A stretch of 64,000 nucleotides of DNA from JANQHS01 sp965227315 (GTDB lineage Bacteria > Bacteroidota > Bacteroidia > Cytophagales > CCMP332). The notes under the pieces are model-generated. The model saw only the letters and a program-made list of their open reading frames with translations. It was not told where the DNA came from and did no database searches. Every line of letters starts with the position of its first letter. Position 1 is the stretch's first letter. The stretch covers positions 1,426,001 through 1,490,000 of the forward strand of contig OZ245737.1 of assembly GCA_965227315.1 (NCBI GenBank), in the 5' to 3' direction. This document shows, one piece after another, positions 1-8,959 of this stretch. The position numbers and the translations under genes were made by a program.

Positions 1-2
1 CC

Positions 3-758
3 ATTAATTACGAGAATGATGTGCCTGATGGGACTATCACCATTAACTATACTGTTCAGGTGGTACCTGGAAATGGTTTCGAAGAAGTCAGGGCCTCGGG
101 ATTATCAAATGCAACAGTATTGCTGACTCAGGGCAATGAAACTGTAACAGGTGTAACTGATCAATCCGGGAACGCATATTTTGAAGGAATGAAGAATGGA
201 ACTGTGACAGGTTCTGTTGTTCTTGACGGATATGTAACCACAAACTTTACCGCCCATATTGATGCAGGCCCGGTCCAAACGGACAACCCTGATGAATTGG
301 CATATTCTTCCTCTACAGTTACTATCTTCCAAAGAAATGCTGCCGTTGAAGGAAGGATTTGGGGAGACTATATTTTCCTAGGTGTTCCTCCTCCAACCAT
401 CACCAGCGAATTCACAACTTCGACTTCTGTTAATGTAGTTTACGAAGTTGGTGATGATTACCCAATGGGTGAGGGTTCAGGAGCATTGACCAGTGTAAAT
501 CTCGAGATTACAAGTTTCAGACAAACCACTCCTCCAACCGGAGTTATCGATATGCAGGAGCTTCCTGGAACTATCGAGGGTGTTTTGGAAGCAAGTTTCT
601 TTATGGAGAATGTTGTGATTCCTGATCCAACTCCCGGAAGTAACAAAGTATTTCTTTTCAATATCCAGCCAATTGATAATTCCGAAGGAATGAAAGTTAA
701 CCTGATCCCAGGTTCAACGCTTCAGCTTGGCGACATGGAAGCTTTAGAGGTTATCTAA
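3..758 (+). CDS. Secreted beta-rich protein, 5' truncated by window edge
   Basis: This is the C-terminal part of a larger protein. The frame is open to the first base, so the real start lies outside the window, and the GTG at 21 is just an internal codon. The visible 250 or so residues are rich in T, V, G and N. A segment around residues 25-75 (NATVLLTQGN, GVTDQSGNAYFEGMKNG) resembles the Ig-like/carboxypeptidase-regulatory repeats of bacterial surface proteins. There is no T9SS sorting motif (PNP near the end, GxY, KxxK/R), so it is more likely a lipoprotein or cell-surface protein anchored by the missing N-terminus. A strong terminator follows directly. I cannot assign a function. Confidence 0.7.
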   Translation: MNYENDVPDGTITINYTVQVVPGNGFEEVRASGLSNATVLLTQGNETVTGVTDQSGNAYFEGMKNGTVTGSVVLDGYVTTNFTAHIDAGPVQTDNPDELAYSSSTVTIFQRNAAVEGRIWGDYIFLGVPPPTITSEFTTSTSVNVVYEVGDDYPMGEGSGALTSVNLEITSFRQTTPPTGVIDMQELPGTIEGVLEASFFMENVVIPDPTPGSNKVFLFNIQPIDNSEGMKVNLIPGSTLQLGDMEALEVI

Positions 759-782
759 AGAGTCAGAAATTCAAAGTTTTGA

Positions 783-818
783 CCCCAAGATTGGTTGATC
801 CCGATCTTGGGGTTTTTT
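783..818 (+). terminator. Rho-independent terminator
   Basis: A perfect 9-bp stem (CCCCAAGAT at 783-791 pairing with ATCTTGGGG at 804-812) is followed by six T residues. It closes the truncated gene upstream. It also shows that the next gene cannot sensibly start at the in-frame TTG at 779, which lies just upstream of the hairpin. Confidence 0.9.
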
Positions 819-832
819 ATGGATCCCCACCT

Positions 833-1318
833 ATGGCTGATACTTATCAAAAGAGCGCATCAAATGACCGCAAGGGCCAGTATCAAGATCTGATTCCCCA
901 GATCGAAGCTCTCGTACAAGGTGAACCGGATCTGATCGCTAACCTTTCCAATATCGCTGCCGCACTTAAAGAGGAGTTCGAATTTCTTTGGATAGGGTTT
1001 TACCTTATAAAGGAGGGAGAGCTTGTACTGGGACCTTTTCAGGGCCCCGTTGCTTGCACAAGGATTCCGATCGGAAAAGGGGTTTGTGGAAAAGCCGCCA
1101 CAATTGGAGAAACCATTATCGTCGATAATGTAAATTCTTTCCCCGGGCACATCGCATGTAGCCCTCTATCCAAGTCGGAAATTGTGGTTCCGATAAGAGA
1201 TCAGGCCGGACAAATCTCTATGGTACTTGATGTGGACAGCGAAAGATTGGCTGATTTTTCCCAGGAAGATCGGGAATCCATGGAACAGCTAGGGAGGTTG
1301 ATATCGAGATTAACCTAA
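833..1318 (+). CDS. msrC: Free methionine-(R)-sulfoxide reductase (GAF domain)
   Basis: A 162-residue single GAF-domain protein that reduces free methionine-R-sulfoxide with thioredoxin-type electron donors. The three family cysteines are visible at Cys75 (GPVACTRI), Cys85 (GKGVCGKA) and Cys109 (FPGHIACS), in the usual spacing for the E. coli MsrC/YebR and yeast fRMsr family. The ATG at 833 is chosen because the in-frame TTG at 779 would put the start before the upstream terminator. Length matches the family (about 155-180 aa). The 3' end overlaps the converging psd gene by 9 bp. Confidence 0.88.
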   Translation: MADTYQKSASNDRKGQYQDLIPQIEALVQGEPDLIANLSNIAAALKEEFEFLWIGFYLIKEGELVLGPFQGPVACTRIPIGKGVCGKAATIGETIIVDNVNSFPGHIACSPLSKSEIVVPIRDQAGQISMVLDVDSERLADFSQEDRESMEQLGRLISRLT

Positions 1319-1966
1319 CTCGGCCAAAACGGTCTTCCCTCCAACAGAAACCTCACCGATATTCACCTTGACCGAAGCATCCACAGGAAGGAACACATCA
1401 ACCCTGGACCCAAACTTGATGAAACCAAATTCTTCTCCCTGAACCACAGTGTCACCTTCGTTCAGGTAGCATTTGATCCTTCTCGCCGCCATACCGGCGA
1501 TCTGTCTGCATAACAACTGAACGCCATTGGCCATTTCATAAACCACCGTGGTCCGCTCATTCTCGGTGGAGCTTTTGGGGTGCCAGGCCACCAGATATTT
1601 GCCTTTGTGATAACGGTAATATTTGACCATTCCCGAGACAGGATTACGGTTTACATGAACATTGATCGGTGACATGAAGATGGAAATCTGAATCCGTTGA
1701 GATTTTAAGAATTCTTCCTCCTCAGTTTTTTCGATGACGACGATCTTTCCATCGGCAGGAGCGATTACCTGGTTTTCATTCTGTTCTACAACGCGTTTTG
1801 GATTCCTGAAAAACTGTAAGAAAAACAAAAAAGCTACAGTGCTTAATGTCAGAATGGACCAATGAAAAATTCCTGGTTCCGGCCATATCCACCAGATCAC
1901 CAGATTCAGCACCACCATTTTGGTGCCTACCAGAAGCAGAATTGTCGTCCCTTCCCTGTGGATCAT
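1310..1966 (-). CDS. psd: Phosphatidylserine decarboxylase family protein
   Basis: A 218-residue proenzyme that decarboxylates phosphatidylserine to phosphatidylethanolamine at the inner membrane. Two hydrophobic N-terminal segments (about residues 7-30 and 35-53) anchor it. The core includes APADGKI (69-74) and SPINVHVNRNP with His104. The self-cleavage site is Gly186-Ser187 in KFGSRVDVF, where Ser becomes the pyruvoyl group; FGSR instead of the E. coli LGST is normal for this short subfamily. It starts one base after the glutamate dehydrogenase stop codon and is last in the minus-strand operon. Since cdsA is two genes upstream, the operon covers CDP-DAG formation and the final PE step; pssA is not in the window. 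Confidence 0.88.
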   Translation of the reverse strand: MIHREGTTILLLVGTKMVVLNLVIWWIWPEPGIFHWSILTLSTVAFLFFLQFFRNPKRVVEQNENQVIAPADGKIVVIEKTEEEEFLKSQRIQISIFMSPINVHVNRNPVSGMVKYYRYHKGKYLVAWHPKSSTENERTTVVYEMANGVQLLCRQIAGMAARRIKCYLNEGDTVVQGEEFGFIKFGSRVDVFLPVDASVKVNIGEVSVGGKTVLAELG

Positions 1967-3241
1967 CTAAAAACTTCCCCTTAACCTAAATGTATCGGCT
2001 ACCTTTTTAATCGCAACAATATAGGCCGCGATCCTCAGTGAAACCTTATGCTCTACGGATTTATGATAGACCCGATCAAAAGCCTCTTTCATAATTCTGT
2101 CCGACCTTCTCTGCACACGCTCCGCTGTCCACTTATAACCCAGGCGGTTCTGAACCCATTCAAAATACGAAACGGTCACACCTCCGGCATTGGCGAGAAT
2201 ATCGGGGACCACCACAATTCCTTTGTCGTGTATGGTGGAATCCGCATCGGCCGCAGTGGGTCCATTTGCACCTTCGACGATAAGTTTTACCTTGATCCTA
2301 TGTGCGTTTTCCATGGTGATGGCATCTTCCATGGCAGCCGGGACCAGTACATCCACATCGGTTTCAAGCAGGGCATCATTGTGGATTGACTCGGCATTGG
2401 AATACCCATCGAGGGTATGATCGTTGAGTTCCTTATACTTTATGGCATCAAGAATGTCTATTCCATCTTCGTTCCAATATGCGCCTGAAATATCACTGAT
2501 CGCTTTGATCTTTACACCGCGCTCCGAGAGCAGAAGTGCAGCATTGGCTCCGACATTTCCAAATCCCTGAACCGCACAGGAGGCCTTGGTTGGAACCATC
2601 TTGAGCTTTTCCATAGCTGCAAGAGCAGAAACCATCACACCCCGACCCGTAGCTGCAACCCTGCCAAGTGATCCTCCCAAAACAAGAGGTTTTCCTGTGA
2701 CCACCGCGTTCACCGTCATACCCTGAGCCCTGGAATACTGGTCCATCATCCAGGCCATTTCCCTGGGGCCGGTCCCCATATCCGGTGCGGGAATATCTCG
2801 ATCCGGCCCAAAAATGTCTACCATGGCGGCTGTATAGGCACGAACCAATCTTTCAACTTCTCCGGCAGACATTTCCCTGGGGTTGCAACAAACACCACCC
2901 TTAGCACCACCGTAAGGAATATCCACTACCGCACATTTCCAGGTCATCCAGGCAGCCAAAGCTTTTACCTCATCTATGTTTACATGCGGATCGAACCTAA
3001 CCCCACCCTTGGAGGGGCCAAGTATGCTCGAGTGTACAACCCGATGTCCTTCAAAAACCTTGATGGTTCCATCGTCCATGGTCACTGGAAGATGAACCGT
3101 CAATTGCTTTGAGGGGGTTTTTAGAACGTTATAGACTTCGCTATCTAATCCAAGAATGTCTGCTGCAATGTTGAATCGCGACATCATGGATTCAAAGGGG
3201 TTTTTCCGGTCGGTGATCGGAGCAGGTTCTATGTATGTCAT
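1967..3241 (-). CDS. gdhA: Glu/Leu/Phe/Val dehydrogenase (glutamate dehydrogenase)
   Basis: A 424-residue cytoplasmic enzyme for reversible oxidative deamination of glutamate to 2-oxoglutarate and ammonia. The dimerisation/catalytic half includes GPSKGGVRF (about 75-83) and the family signature PYGGAKGG with catalytic Lys114. The Rossmann half has the nucleotide-binding stretch VQGFGNVGANAA. Length is typical of the hexameric catabolic GDH group (410-430 aa). Specificity for Glu over Leu/Phe/Val is inferred from overall similarity and cannot be proved from motifs alone. It sits between cdsA and psd in the same orientation, with 49 bp to cdsA and no gap to psd, so co-transcription with lipid genes is likely. 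Confidence 0.88.
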   Translation of the reverse strand: MTYIEPAPITDRKNPFESMMSRFNIAADILGLDSEVYNVLKTPSKQLTVHLPVTMDDGTIKVFEGHRVVHSSILGPSKGGVRFDPHVNIDEVKALAAWMTWKCAVVDIPYGGAKGGVCCNPREMSAGEVERLVRAYTAAMVDIFGPDRDIPAPDMGTGPREMAWMMDQYSRAQGMTVNAVVTGKPLVLGGSLGRVAATGRGVMVSALAAMEKLKMVPTKASCAVQGFGNVGANAALLLSERGVKIKAISDISGAYWNEDGIDILDAIKYKELNDHTLDGYSNAESIHNDALLETDVDVLVPAAMEDAITMENAHRIKVKLIVEGANGPTAADADSTIHDKGIVVVPDILANAGGVTVSYFEWVQNRLGYKWTAERVQRRSDRIMKEAFDRVYHKSVEHKVSLRIAAYIVAIKKVADTFRLRGSF

Positions 3242-3290
3242 TTCAATTACCCGGTTTGGGCCTCAAAAATAATTTTAAGCGACTAGGTTT

Positions 3291-4106
3291 TTAAATCATT
3301 TCAACAAAAATTGCCAGGAACGGAGCTGACACCAGCAATCCGTCAAAGCGATCAAGGAATCCCCCATGGCCAGGCAGCCCTGATCCTGAGTCCTTGATCT
3401 GCAAACTTCTTTTGAACAACGACTCTACGAGATCTCCGTAACTCCCCATTACCACCAGAATTCCCGACATCACCATCCATTGCCATAATTTGAACTCGGG
3501 CAAATAATACGAAAGCGCCAATGCCATGAGCATGGCCAGGATCAATCCACCTGTGAAGCCTTCCCAAGTCTTTTTTGGAGAAATTCTTTCAAACAACTTT
3601 CGATTTCCAAAAACACGACCTGCGAAATAAGCTCCAGTATCACTCGCCCAGAGCAAAAGAAAAGTTCCGACCATCAAATTCCAATGATATGAATCCTGTT
3701 TAAAGGCCATCCATGTCAATAATGAAAAGGGAATGGCGACATATACAATGCCCAAAACGGTATACGCGATATTGGTAAATGGTTTGAGTTCCTTTTGGTA
3801 GAGTTTGATGATGAAAATCAGACTGATCAGAGGGAAAAGCAACAAGAAGTAATTTGCCGGGATGTAATTATTCCTGACCAGGAAAGTAAGCAGGATCAAT
3901 ACATTCCCGATAATCGTACCGTAGGTCTTGAGCGGGAATTTTCCATCCACACCAGCAAGAATGTAGAACTCGGCCTGCGTGGCTGTTGATAAGAAAAGGA
4001 TCAACACAAGAAAGGTCCAGGAATTCCAGGAGATCAAAAAAATGACCGCGGCAGCCCCAATGATCCCGACCACCAATCGCTTCTGAAGATTGTTGAGCTT
4101 ATTCAA
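3291..4106 (-). CDS. cdsA: Phosphatidate cytidylyltransferase
   Basis: An integral membrane enzyme that converts phosphatidate plus CTP to CDP-diacylglycerol. Seven or so hydrophobic segments are visible. The C-terminal family signature runs through SDTGAYFAGRVFGNRKLFERISPKKT and then GSYGDLVESLFKRSLQIKDSG and PGHGGFLDRFD, quoted here in parts; these hold the Asp, Lys and Arg residues of the CTP/metal site. I prefer the TTG start at 4106, giving 271 aa and a short overlap with the DUF2007 gene. A longer reading from 4172 would only add residues encoded inside that gene. Confidence 0.88.
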   Translation of the reverse strand: MNKLNNLQKRLVVGIIGAAAVIFLISWNSWTFLVLILFLSTATQAEFYILAGVDGKFPLKTYGTIIGNVLILLTFLVRNNYIPANYFLLLFPLISLIFIIKLYQKELKPFTNIAYTVLGIVYVAIPFSLLTWMAFKQDSYHWNLMVGTFLLLWASDTGAYFAGRVFGNRKLFERISPKKTWEGFTGGLILAMLMALALSYYLPEFKLWQWMVMSGILVVMGSYGDLVESLFKRSLQIKDSGSGLPGHGGFLDRFDGLLVSAPFLAIFVEMI

Positions 4107-4305
4107 ATTTGATCTCTTTTTCGATAAGGTTAATGGCCTTGAGAACATTGTCAGGAGAGACATGAACCTCAAAATTTCCGAAATGAATATTTGAATCTTT
4201 TTTATTCACGATCACCGGATGAATATCAAACTCCTCCAATCTTGCTTTAACGATCTCAGCTCGATAAGGATTGGCTGACTTATAAACCGGTTGCCAATTC
4301 TTCAT
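4099..4305 (-). CDS. DUF2007 family small protein
   Basis: A 68-residue soluble protein matching the DUF2007 pattern, a small ferredoxin-like fold annotated as putative signal transducing protein: W-x-PVY at the start, ANPYRAEIVKARLEE in the first helix, a central IVNKKDSN, and EVHVSPDNVLKAINLIEK at the end. Its function is not known. It overlaps the stop codon of the CPBP protease upstream (ATGA) and the cdsA start downstream, so translation is probably coupled. The adjacency suggests a role in envelope or lipid homeostasis, which is inference only. Confidence 0.8.
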   Translation of the reverse strand: MKNWQPVYKSANPYRAEIVKARLEEFDIHPVIVNKKDSNIHFGNFEVHVSPDNVLKAINLIEKEIKFE

Positions 4306-5228
4306 TTTGTGCCGTAAGAATTAAATATCATCCTCCTGATCGTCAAATAAATCGAAACCGAAAGTACCAAGGAAATCAGGAACTGCATCCAACTCACCGA
4401 TAGGTTTTCAGAAATGTCAATATCGATATAACCCAACTTATGCAGACCAGCCAGGATAAGACTAAAGGCATTGTTTACAAAATGACCTAAAATCGGGAGG
4501 TAAATATTCCCGGACCAGTAATAAAGATAACCGAACACCATACCCAACAGCATCCTTGGCAAAAGGCCGGAAACCTGAAAATGAAATACTCCGAAGATCA
4601 GGGATGAAATAAAAATGCCTACAAAAACATTTTTGGTAAGCCCGATCAGATAGGGTTGAAGATACCCCCTGAATACCAGTTCCTCGCCTACAGCAGGGAG
4701 AATGGACATCACCACAAAAGCCAGCAAAAATTCTCCGACAGAGTCAAAATCAATAAAGAACGCCGCCATATCATCATATTGACTATCGATTATGGAGATC
4801 TCCTCCAAAAGTCCCCGCCAGGATTCGGGCCAGTACTGGGTTTGAAAAGCTTCTACCAAGCCTGAATTAAAAGGCAGCAAGGCAATAACCAACAGGGAAA
4901 GAAGTAAATATATTCCGCTATCCGAGGGGGATCTCTTGATCTGATCGATCATTGACCTCCCTTCATAATACTTTGAAAAGACGAGGGGGGTCAGAATAAA
5001 TGTTACAATAGCGATGATGCCCTGCATCAAAATGATCAAAGGCCGGCTGCCTTCGACGGCTGCAGGATCCTCAATGATCTTGACCAAAACATCAAAATCC
5101 AAACCCACAAAAGGGAGGCAAACAAGGAACGCCAGGAAATTTCCAATGAACATTCCCGCCAATAGCATGGCCATAAAAACCAGCAATTTGCCCCAGCTTG
5201 ATCCTTGATCTGTACCTGATACTTCCAT
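4302..5228 (-). CDS. CPBP family intramembrane glutamic endopeptidase
   Basis: A 308-residue polytopic membrane protein of the CPBP/Abi (CAAX protease and bacteriocin-processing) family. The catalytic motifs are present: EELVFRG (Glu182, Glu183, Arg187), FGVFHF (His216) and LGHFVNNAF (His249, Asn253). Several TM segments precede them. The natural substrate is unknown; members process prenylated or bacteriocin-type peptides or act as regulatory proteases. It is first in the operon protease-DUF2007-cdsA-gdhA-psd and diverges from dusB across 41 bp. Confidence 0.86.
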   Translation of the reverse strand: MEVSGTDQGSSWGKLLVFMAMLLAGMFIGNFLAFLVCLPFVGLDFDVLVKIIEDPAAVEGSRPLIILMQGIIAIVTFILTPLVFSKYYEGRSMIDQIKRSPSDSGIYLLLSLLVIALLPFNSGLVEAFQTQYWPESWRGLLEEISIIDSQYDDMAAFFIDFDSVGEFLLAFVVMSILPAVGEELVFRGYLQPYLIGLTKNVFVGIFISSLIFGVFHFQVSGLLPRMLLGMVFGYLYYWSGNIYLPILGHFVNNAFSLILAGLHKLGYIDIDISENLSVSWMQFLISLVLSVSIYLTIRRMIFNSYGTK

Positions 5229-5245
5229 TTAGAAAGAATTAGGAG

Positions 5246-5265
5246 TAATTTTGCGGCAAAATAAA
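5246..5265 (+). promoter_or_regulatory. Putative -7 element and small palindrome upstream of dusB
   Basis: TAATTTTG at 5246-5253 fits the Bacteroidota -7 consensus TAnnTTTG. It leads into the short palindrome TTTTGC-G-GCAAAA in the 41-bp gap between the divergent CPBP and dusB genes. No convincing -33 TTG lies 17-23 bp upstream. Confidence 0.4.
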
Positions 5266-5269
5266 GCAT

Positions 5270-6265
5270 TTGGTCAAGATCGGTAATATAGAACTCGGGG
5301 ACTTTCCCCTATTGCTTGCTCCGATGGAGGATGTCAGTGATCCTCCGTTTCGTGCGGTATGCAAGGAGGCTGGTGCCGATATGATGTATACCGAGTTCAT
5401 TTCGTCCGAAGGCCTGATCAGGGATGCGGCCAAAAGCGTGAAAAAGCTTGACATTTTTGAATACGAGAGGCCTATAGGGATCCAGATCTTTGGGGATAAG
5501 ATCGAGGTGATGCGCGAGGCGGCTGCCCTGGCGGAAGCCGCCGGTCCGGACCTGATCGATATCAATTATGGCTGCCCTGTCAAAAAAGTCGCTTGCAAAG
5601 GTGCCGGTGCCGGAATACTCAGAGACCTTCCCAAAATGCAAAAGATGACAGAAGAGATTGTGAAAAACACCTCTCTTCCTGTTACGGTCAAAACCAGGTT
5701 AGGCTGGGATGATCAAACCATCAATATTCACGAATCCGCAAGAAGACTTCAGGATGTCGGTATACAGGCCCTTACCGTTCATGGCAGAACACGTAAGCAA
5801 ATGTATAAGGGAGTCGCTGACTGGCAGCCCATTTCGGAGGTCAAGAATAGCCCCGATATCAAGATCCCGATTTTCGGAAACGGAGATATTGACAGCCCGG
5901 AGAAGGCTTTGGAATACAAGGAAAAATATGGTGTTGACGGGATCATGATCGGCAGGGCATCCATAGGATACCCCTGGATTTTCGCTGAGATCAAGGAATT
6001 CCTGAATACGGGAATGAAACTCTCCCCTCCTACCATGGACGAGCGGGTTAAGGTTTGCCTGAAACATTTCGACTTTTCAATCAGGTGGAAGGGTGAGAAG
6101 CTTGGTGTTCTTGAGATGCGCAGACATTATTCTCAATACTTCAAGGGCATACCCAATTTTAAACCGGTTCGAAGCAGGTTGGTTGAGTTAACAGGTCCTG
6201 AGGAGATCAGGGAAACCTTGTTGGAAGTTGGAGAAAAGTTCGCGGAGGAGCCCATCCTTGCCTGA
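5270..6265 (+). CDS. dusB: tRNA-dihydrouridine synthase
   Basis: A 331-residue FMN enzyme that reduces uridines in the tRNA D-loop. The TIM-barrel start APMEDVSDPPFR (17-28) is the FMN-binding Dus signature. NYGCPVKKV holds the catalytic Cys102. VKTRLGW and VHGRTRKQMYKG carry the conserved Lys and His/Arg residues, and FGNGDI plus IGRASIG bind the FMN phosphate. Translation starts with TTG, since no ATG or GTG lies upstream before the divergent gene. Assignment to DusB rather than another Dus type rests on overall pattern. Confidence 0.88.
   Translation: MVKIGNIELGDFPLLLAPMEDVSDPPFRAVCKEAGADMMYTEFISSEGLIRDAAKSVKKLDIFEYERPIGIQIFGDKIEVMREAAALAEAAGPDLIDINYGCPVKKVACKGAGAGILRDLPKMQKMTEEIVKNTSLPVTVKTRLGWDDQTINIHESARRLQDVGIQALTVHGRTRKQMYKGVADWQPISEVKNSPDIKIPIFGNGDIDSPEKALEYKEKYGVDGIMIGRASIGYPWIFAEIKEFLNTGMKLSPPTMDERVKVCLKHFDFSIRWKGEKLGVLEMRRHYSQYFKGIPNFKPVRSRLVELTGPEEIRETLLEVGEKFAEEPILA
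6244..6250 (+). promoter_or_regulatory. Shine-Dalgarno deciding the start of the EamA gene
   Basis: GGAGGAG lies 7 bp before the TTG at 6258, inside the dusB 3' end. This near-perfect SD supports the TTG at 6258 over the upstream TTG at 6228. SD sequences this good are uncommon in Bacteroidota. Confidence 0.65.
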
Positions 6266-7145
6266 GCATGAGTCAAACAGGATTGGATGGAAATCCTGGT
6301 TTTTACTCATCGTACTGGCCATTATCTGGGGTTCCTCCTTTATCATGATCAAAAGGGGATTAGATCATTTTTCAGCTCTTGAGGTAGCTTCGCTCAGAAT
6401 ATTGGCGGCAGCCACACTCCTTTCTCCCCTTTCGATCCCGGCATTGAAAAGGATCAGGAAAGATCAGATTTTTCCAATGTTACTTGTCGGGGCCATGGGA
6501 AGTCTCGTTCCCGCATTCCTGTTTGCCACCGCCCAGTCGAGGATCCCGAGCTCAATGGCTGGAATTCTCAATGGTCTGACACCTGTATTTGCATTGATCG
6601 TCGGCGGTTTATTTTTCAACCAGGGTTTTCAGAAGAACAGAATATGGGGAATTCTCATTGGCCTTATCGGTTGCGGTTTCCTGATCTTTTTGAGATCGGA
6701 CGGTCAACTGGGAGGCCTGAACTCCTATGCCCTGCTGATCGTTGCAGCTACTCTCTGTTACGGAACGAGTGTAAATCTGGTCAACTACTTTTTCAAGGGC
6801 ATGGCCGCAAAGGTGACTTCCTCGGTTAGCCTGCTTTCGGTTGGTCCGATAGGGCTCTTCCTCGTACTGTACTATGATCTACCGGAAAAGGTCATACAGA
6901 ATCCGGAAACCTGGCCTTCTTTCCTGGCTATTTTGTTCCTGGGATTCTTTTCAACCGGCATTGCACTGCTCCTTTTCTACAAACTATTGAATATGTCAAA
7001 TCCCATTTTTGGCAGTTCGGTTACATACCTGATCCCGGTGGTTGCAATGGTCTGGGGCGTATTTGATGGGGAGAGCATGCATTTCTTTTATTTTCTCTCT
7101 CTCGGGATGATCCTTGTCGGGGTGTGGTTTATCAGTCGGCGTTGA
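6258..7145 (+). CDS. EamA/DMT family transporter
   Basis: A 295-residue protein of the drug/metabolite transporter superfamily with ten hydrophobic segments arranged as two EamA repeats. The first repeat opens with IIWGSSFIMIKRGLDHFS and includes ILNGLTPVFALIVGGLFF. The second ends in VTYLIPVVAMVWGVFDGE and a C-terminal Arg pair. The family exports amino acids or other small metabolites; the substrate cannot be read from sequence. The start overlaps dusB by 8 bp, implying translational coupling. The 3' end overlaps the converging M14 peptidase by 14 bp. Confidence 0.85.
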   Translation: MPEHESNRIGWKSWFLLIVLAIIWGSSFIMIKRGLDHFSALEVASLRILAAATLLSPLSIPALKRIRKDQIFPMLLVGAMGSLVPAFLFATAQSRIPSSMAGILNGLTPVFALIVGGLFFNQGFQKNRIWGILIGLIGCGFLIFLRSDGQLGGLNSYALLIVAATLCYGTSVNLVNYFFKGMAAKVTSSVSLLSVGPIGLFLVLYYDLPEKVIQNPETWPSFLAILFLGFFSTGIALLLFYKLLNMSNPIFGSSVTYLIPVVAMVWGVFDGESMHFFYFLSLGMILVGVWFISRR

Positions 7146-8898
7146 TCTTTTCAATCCGGGATATAGGATAGAGCCGGTATTCCGGTTCTCTGTAAGGGCT
7201 CTTTTCGAATATGAAGAGGTACTGTAGATAGGGACTGCTTGCAAATTCCTGATCTGCTATTTTGCGTTCCTCAAATTCCTTGTTCACCTCAGGGTTGTTC
7301 TTCAGGAATTCTTCTGCGTAAGAATCAAATACATAAGGACTGAACCATTCATGACGTTGCAGGATCGGGTCAAAATAATTCCACCTGAAATAAGAATCGG
7401 TAGCTGTAGGTTCCAGGGTTTCCATGATGAATCTTACTCTTTCCTGGTCGGTATGGACCAGATAATCACCCTTTTCAAATTGAATACTTGATTCCACCCG
7501 TTCACAGCCTACTTTCCAATGATAATGGTGGCCTCCGCTCATTCTTTGAGAAGTCTCCAGATCGACAATACGATAGCGCATCGCTTTGACCTGTTCATCC
7601 GGTTCATCTATGCGAGTCAACTTGACCCCATTCCTTTTAAGCTCCTTGGCAACATTTTCCCATGCAAAAGGAATGTGATAGGCCAAGGGTTTAGCAACGG
7701 AATCGAAGACATTAAAATGTTCATAGAAGCCGATCTCTTCTTCGTAGGGTTTTTCCGGATCGTAATACCACAATGTATCACCGGTAACGCCGGATATCTT
7801 CCAAACCCGTTCGAAGCCCTTGAACATAATCTTCTCCTCCTTGTCAAAATCAACATCCCATTGGATCGGGAATACAGTCTTGGTTTGTGCAATGGTTTTG
7901 GAAAGCGCCTTTGTTTCCTTGATCTCTGCCCTATACTTCTGCCCCATTCCGCCAAATTCAAGAAGGAAATCAAATGTTGAATATACCCTCTCCTCATAAG
8001 GTTTAAGCATGTGATTTTCCAGCATAAATCCGAGGGTGTGATGAATCGCGGCAAAGCCTGTTGAGTATCTCGGAGAGTCGAAAAACTGCGCATAACCGTT
8101 GCGGGGATCTTTTCCAAAAACGTTCACATAGGGAGTCATCTCATGTCCAGCCCTTTTCATTTTCTGAAACAGGAAGGGCTCCAGCTTATTCTTGATCAAC
8201 TCCTTTTGCGGCTTATACAATTTATCATGGCCTGTACTCAATAGGGTATTTGTATATGAGTAATCGGCTCCATTGCTGACATGGGTATCCAAAAACAGAT
8301 CCGGATCCCAGGATACAAACGCCTTTTGAAAAAGTCGCGTGTTTCGGGAATCAGCTTTAATAAAATCCCTGTTCAGGTCAAGGTTTCTGGCATTGCCCCT
8401 GGACCCAAACTCTGTGGGGCCGTTCTGATTAGCCCTGCGAAAAGGCTTTTGATTTTTGCATCCTCCAACATTGTAAACCGGAAAGACGACAAATATCAGA
8501 TCCTCAAACGCTGCCATTTCCTCCTGTCCATTGAGGATCACATCAAAAAAGATCATACTGGCATCAATTCCATCCGACTCACCAGGATGAATGCCATTCA
8601 CGATCATGATCACGGTCTTATCGTTTCTGGAGGGATGGTGCGGGTCGAAGATCCTGTCCTGCGAAACCACAAAGAGATGTAGCGGTTCTCCTGCATCGGA
8701 AGGGCCCAGATCCATCAGTTTTGCCTGAGCATAATGATCATCAAGGACTCTGTAATGATTGATGATCTCCTCATAGTTGGCTGTCTCTTTTCCTCCGCTC
8801 TGCTCAAAGCGGGTTTTGAATTTGGTGTCGTAATAGCGTTGGGAAAGCCCTGAATGCCAAGCGATGATTAAAATGGAAACAATAAAAAGAGATCTCAT
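7132..8898 (-). CDS. Secreted M14 family zinc carboxypeptidase
   Basis: A 588-residue peptidase with an N-terminal signal peptide ending near residue 19 (GLSQ). The zinc site is readable: IHPGESDG with His104 and Glu107, and the third ligand His206 in FLDTHVSNG. The substrate-carboxylate region is RNLDLNRDFIK. A C-terminal region of about 200 residues beyond the usual carboxypeptidase core has no recognised fold. There is no T9SS sorting domain, so a periplasmic or outer-membrane-associated location is likelier than full secretion. Probably scavenges peptides. It faces away from the polysaccharide operon, with 61 bp between. Confidence 0.82.
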   Translation of the reverse strand: MRSLFIVSILIIAWHSGLSQRYYDTKFKTRFEQSGGKETANYEEIINHYRVLDDHYAQAKLMDLGPSDAGEPLHLFVVSQDRIFDPHHPSRNDKTVIMIVNGIHPGESDGIDASMIFFDVILNGQEEMAAFEDLIFVVFPVYNVGGCKNQKPFRRANQNGPTEFGSRGNARNLDLNRDFIKADSRNTRLFQKAFVSWDPDLFLDTHVSNGADYSYTNTLLSTGHDKLYKPQKELIKNKLEPFLFQKMKRAGHEMTPYVNVFGKDPRNGYAQFFDSPRYSTGFAAIHHTLGFMLENHMLKPYEERVYSTFDFLLEFGGMGQKYRAEIKETKALSKTIAQTKTVFPIQWDVDFDKEEKIMFKGFERVWKISGVTGDTLWYYDPEKPYEEEIGFYEHFNVFDSVAKPLAYHIPFAWENVAKELKRNGVKLTRIDEPDEQVKAMRYRIVDLETSQRMSGGHHYHWKVGCERVESSIQFEKGDYLVHTDQERVRFIMETLEPTATDSYFRWNYFDPILQRHEWFSPYVFDSYAEEFLKNNPEVNKEFEERKIADQEFASSPYLQYLFIFEKSPYREPEYRLYPISRIEKINAD

Positions 8899-8959
8899 GG
8901 TCCAGGTTTTTAATAATACACCTTAATTTGCCAAAAAGGCCCACAAAAAGGAAAAATCT

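Noticed and set aside
779..832. Longer start (TTG 779) for the Met-sulfoxide reductase
   Set aside because: It would put the start before the upstream gene's terminator hairpin; ATG 833 fits the family.
8281..8682. 133-codon antisense ORF in the M14 peptidase
   Set aside because: Opposite-strand shadow; the peptidase motifs are clearly on the minus strand.
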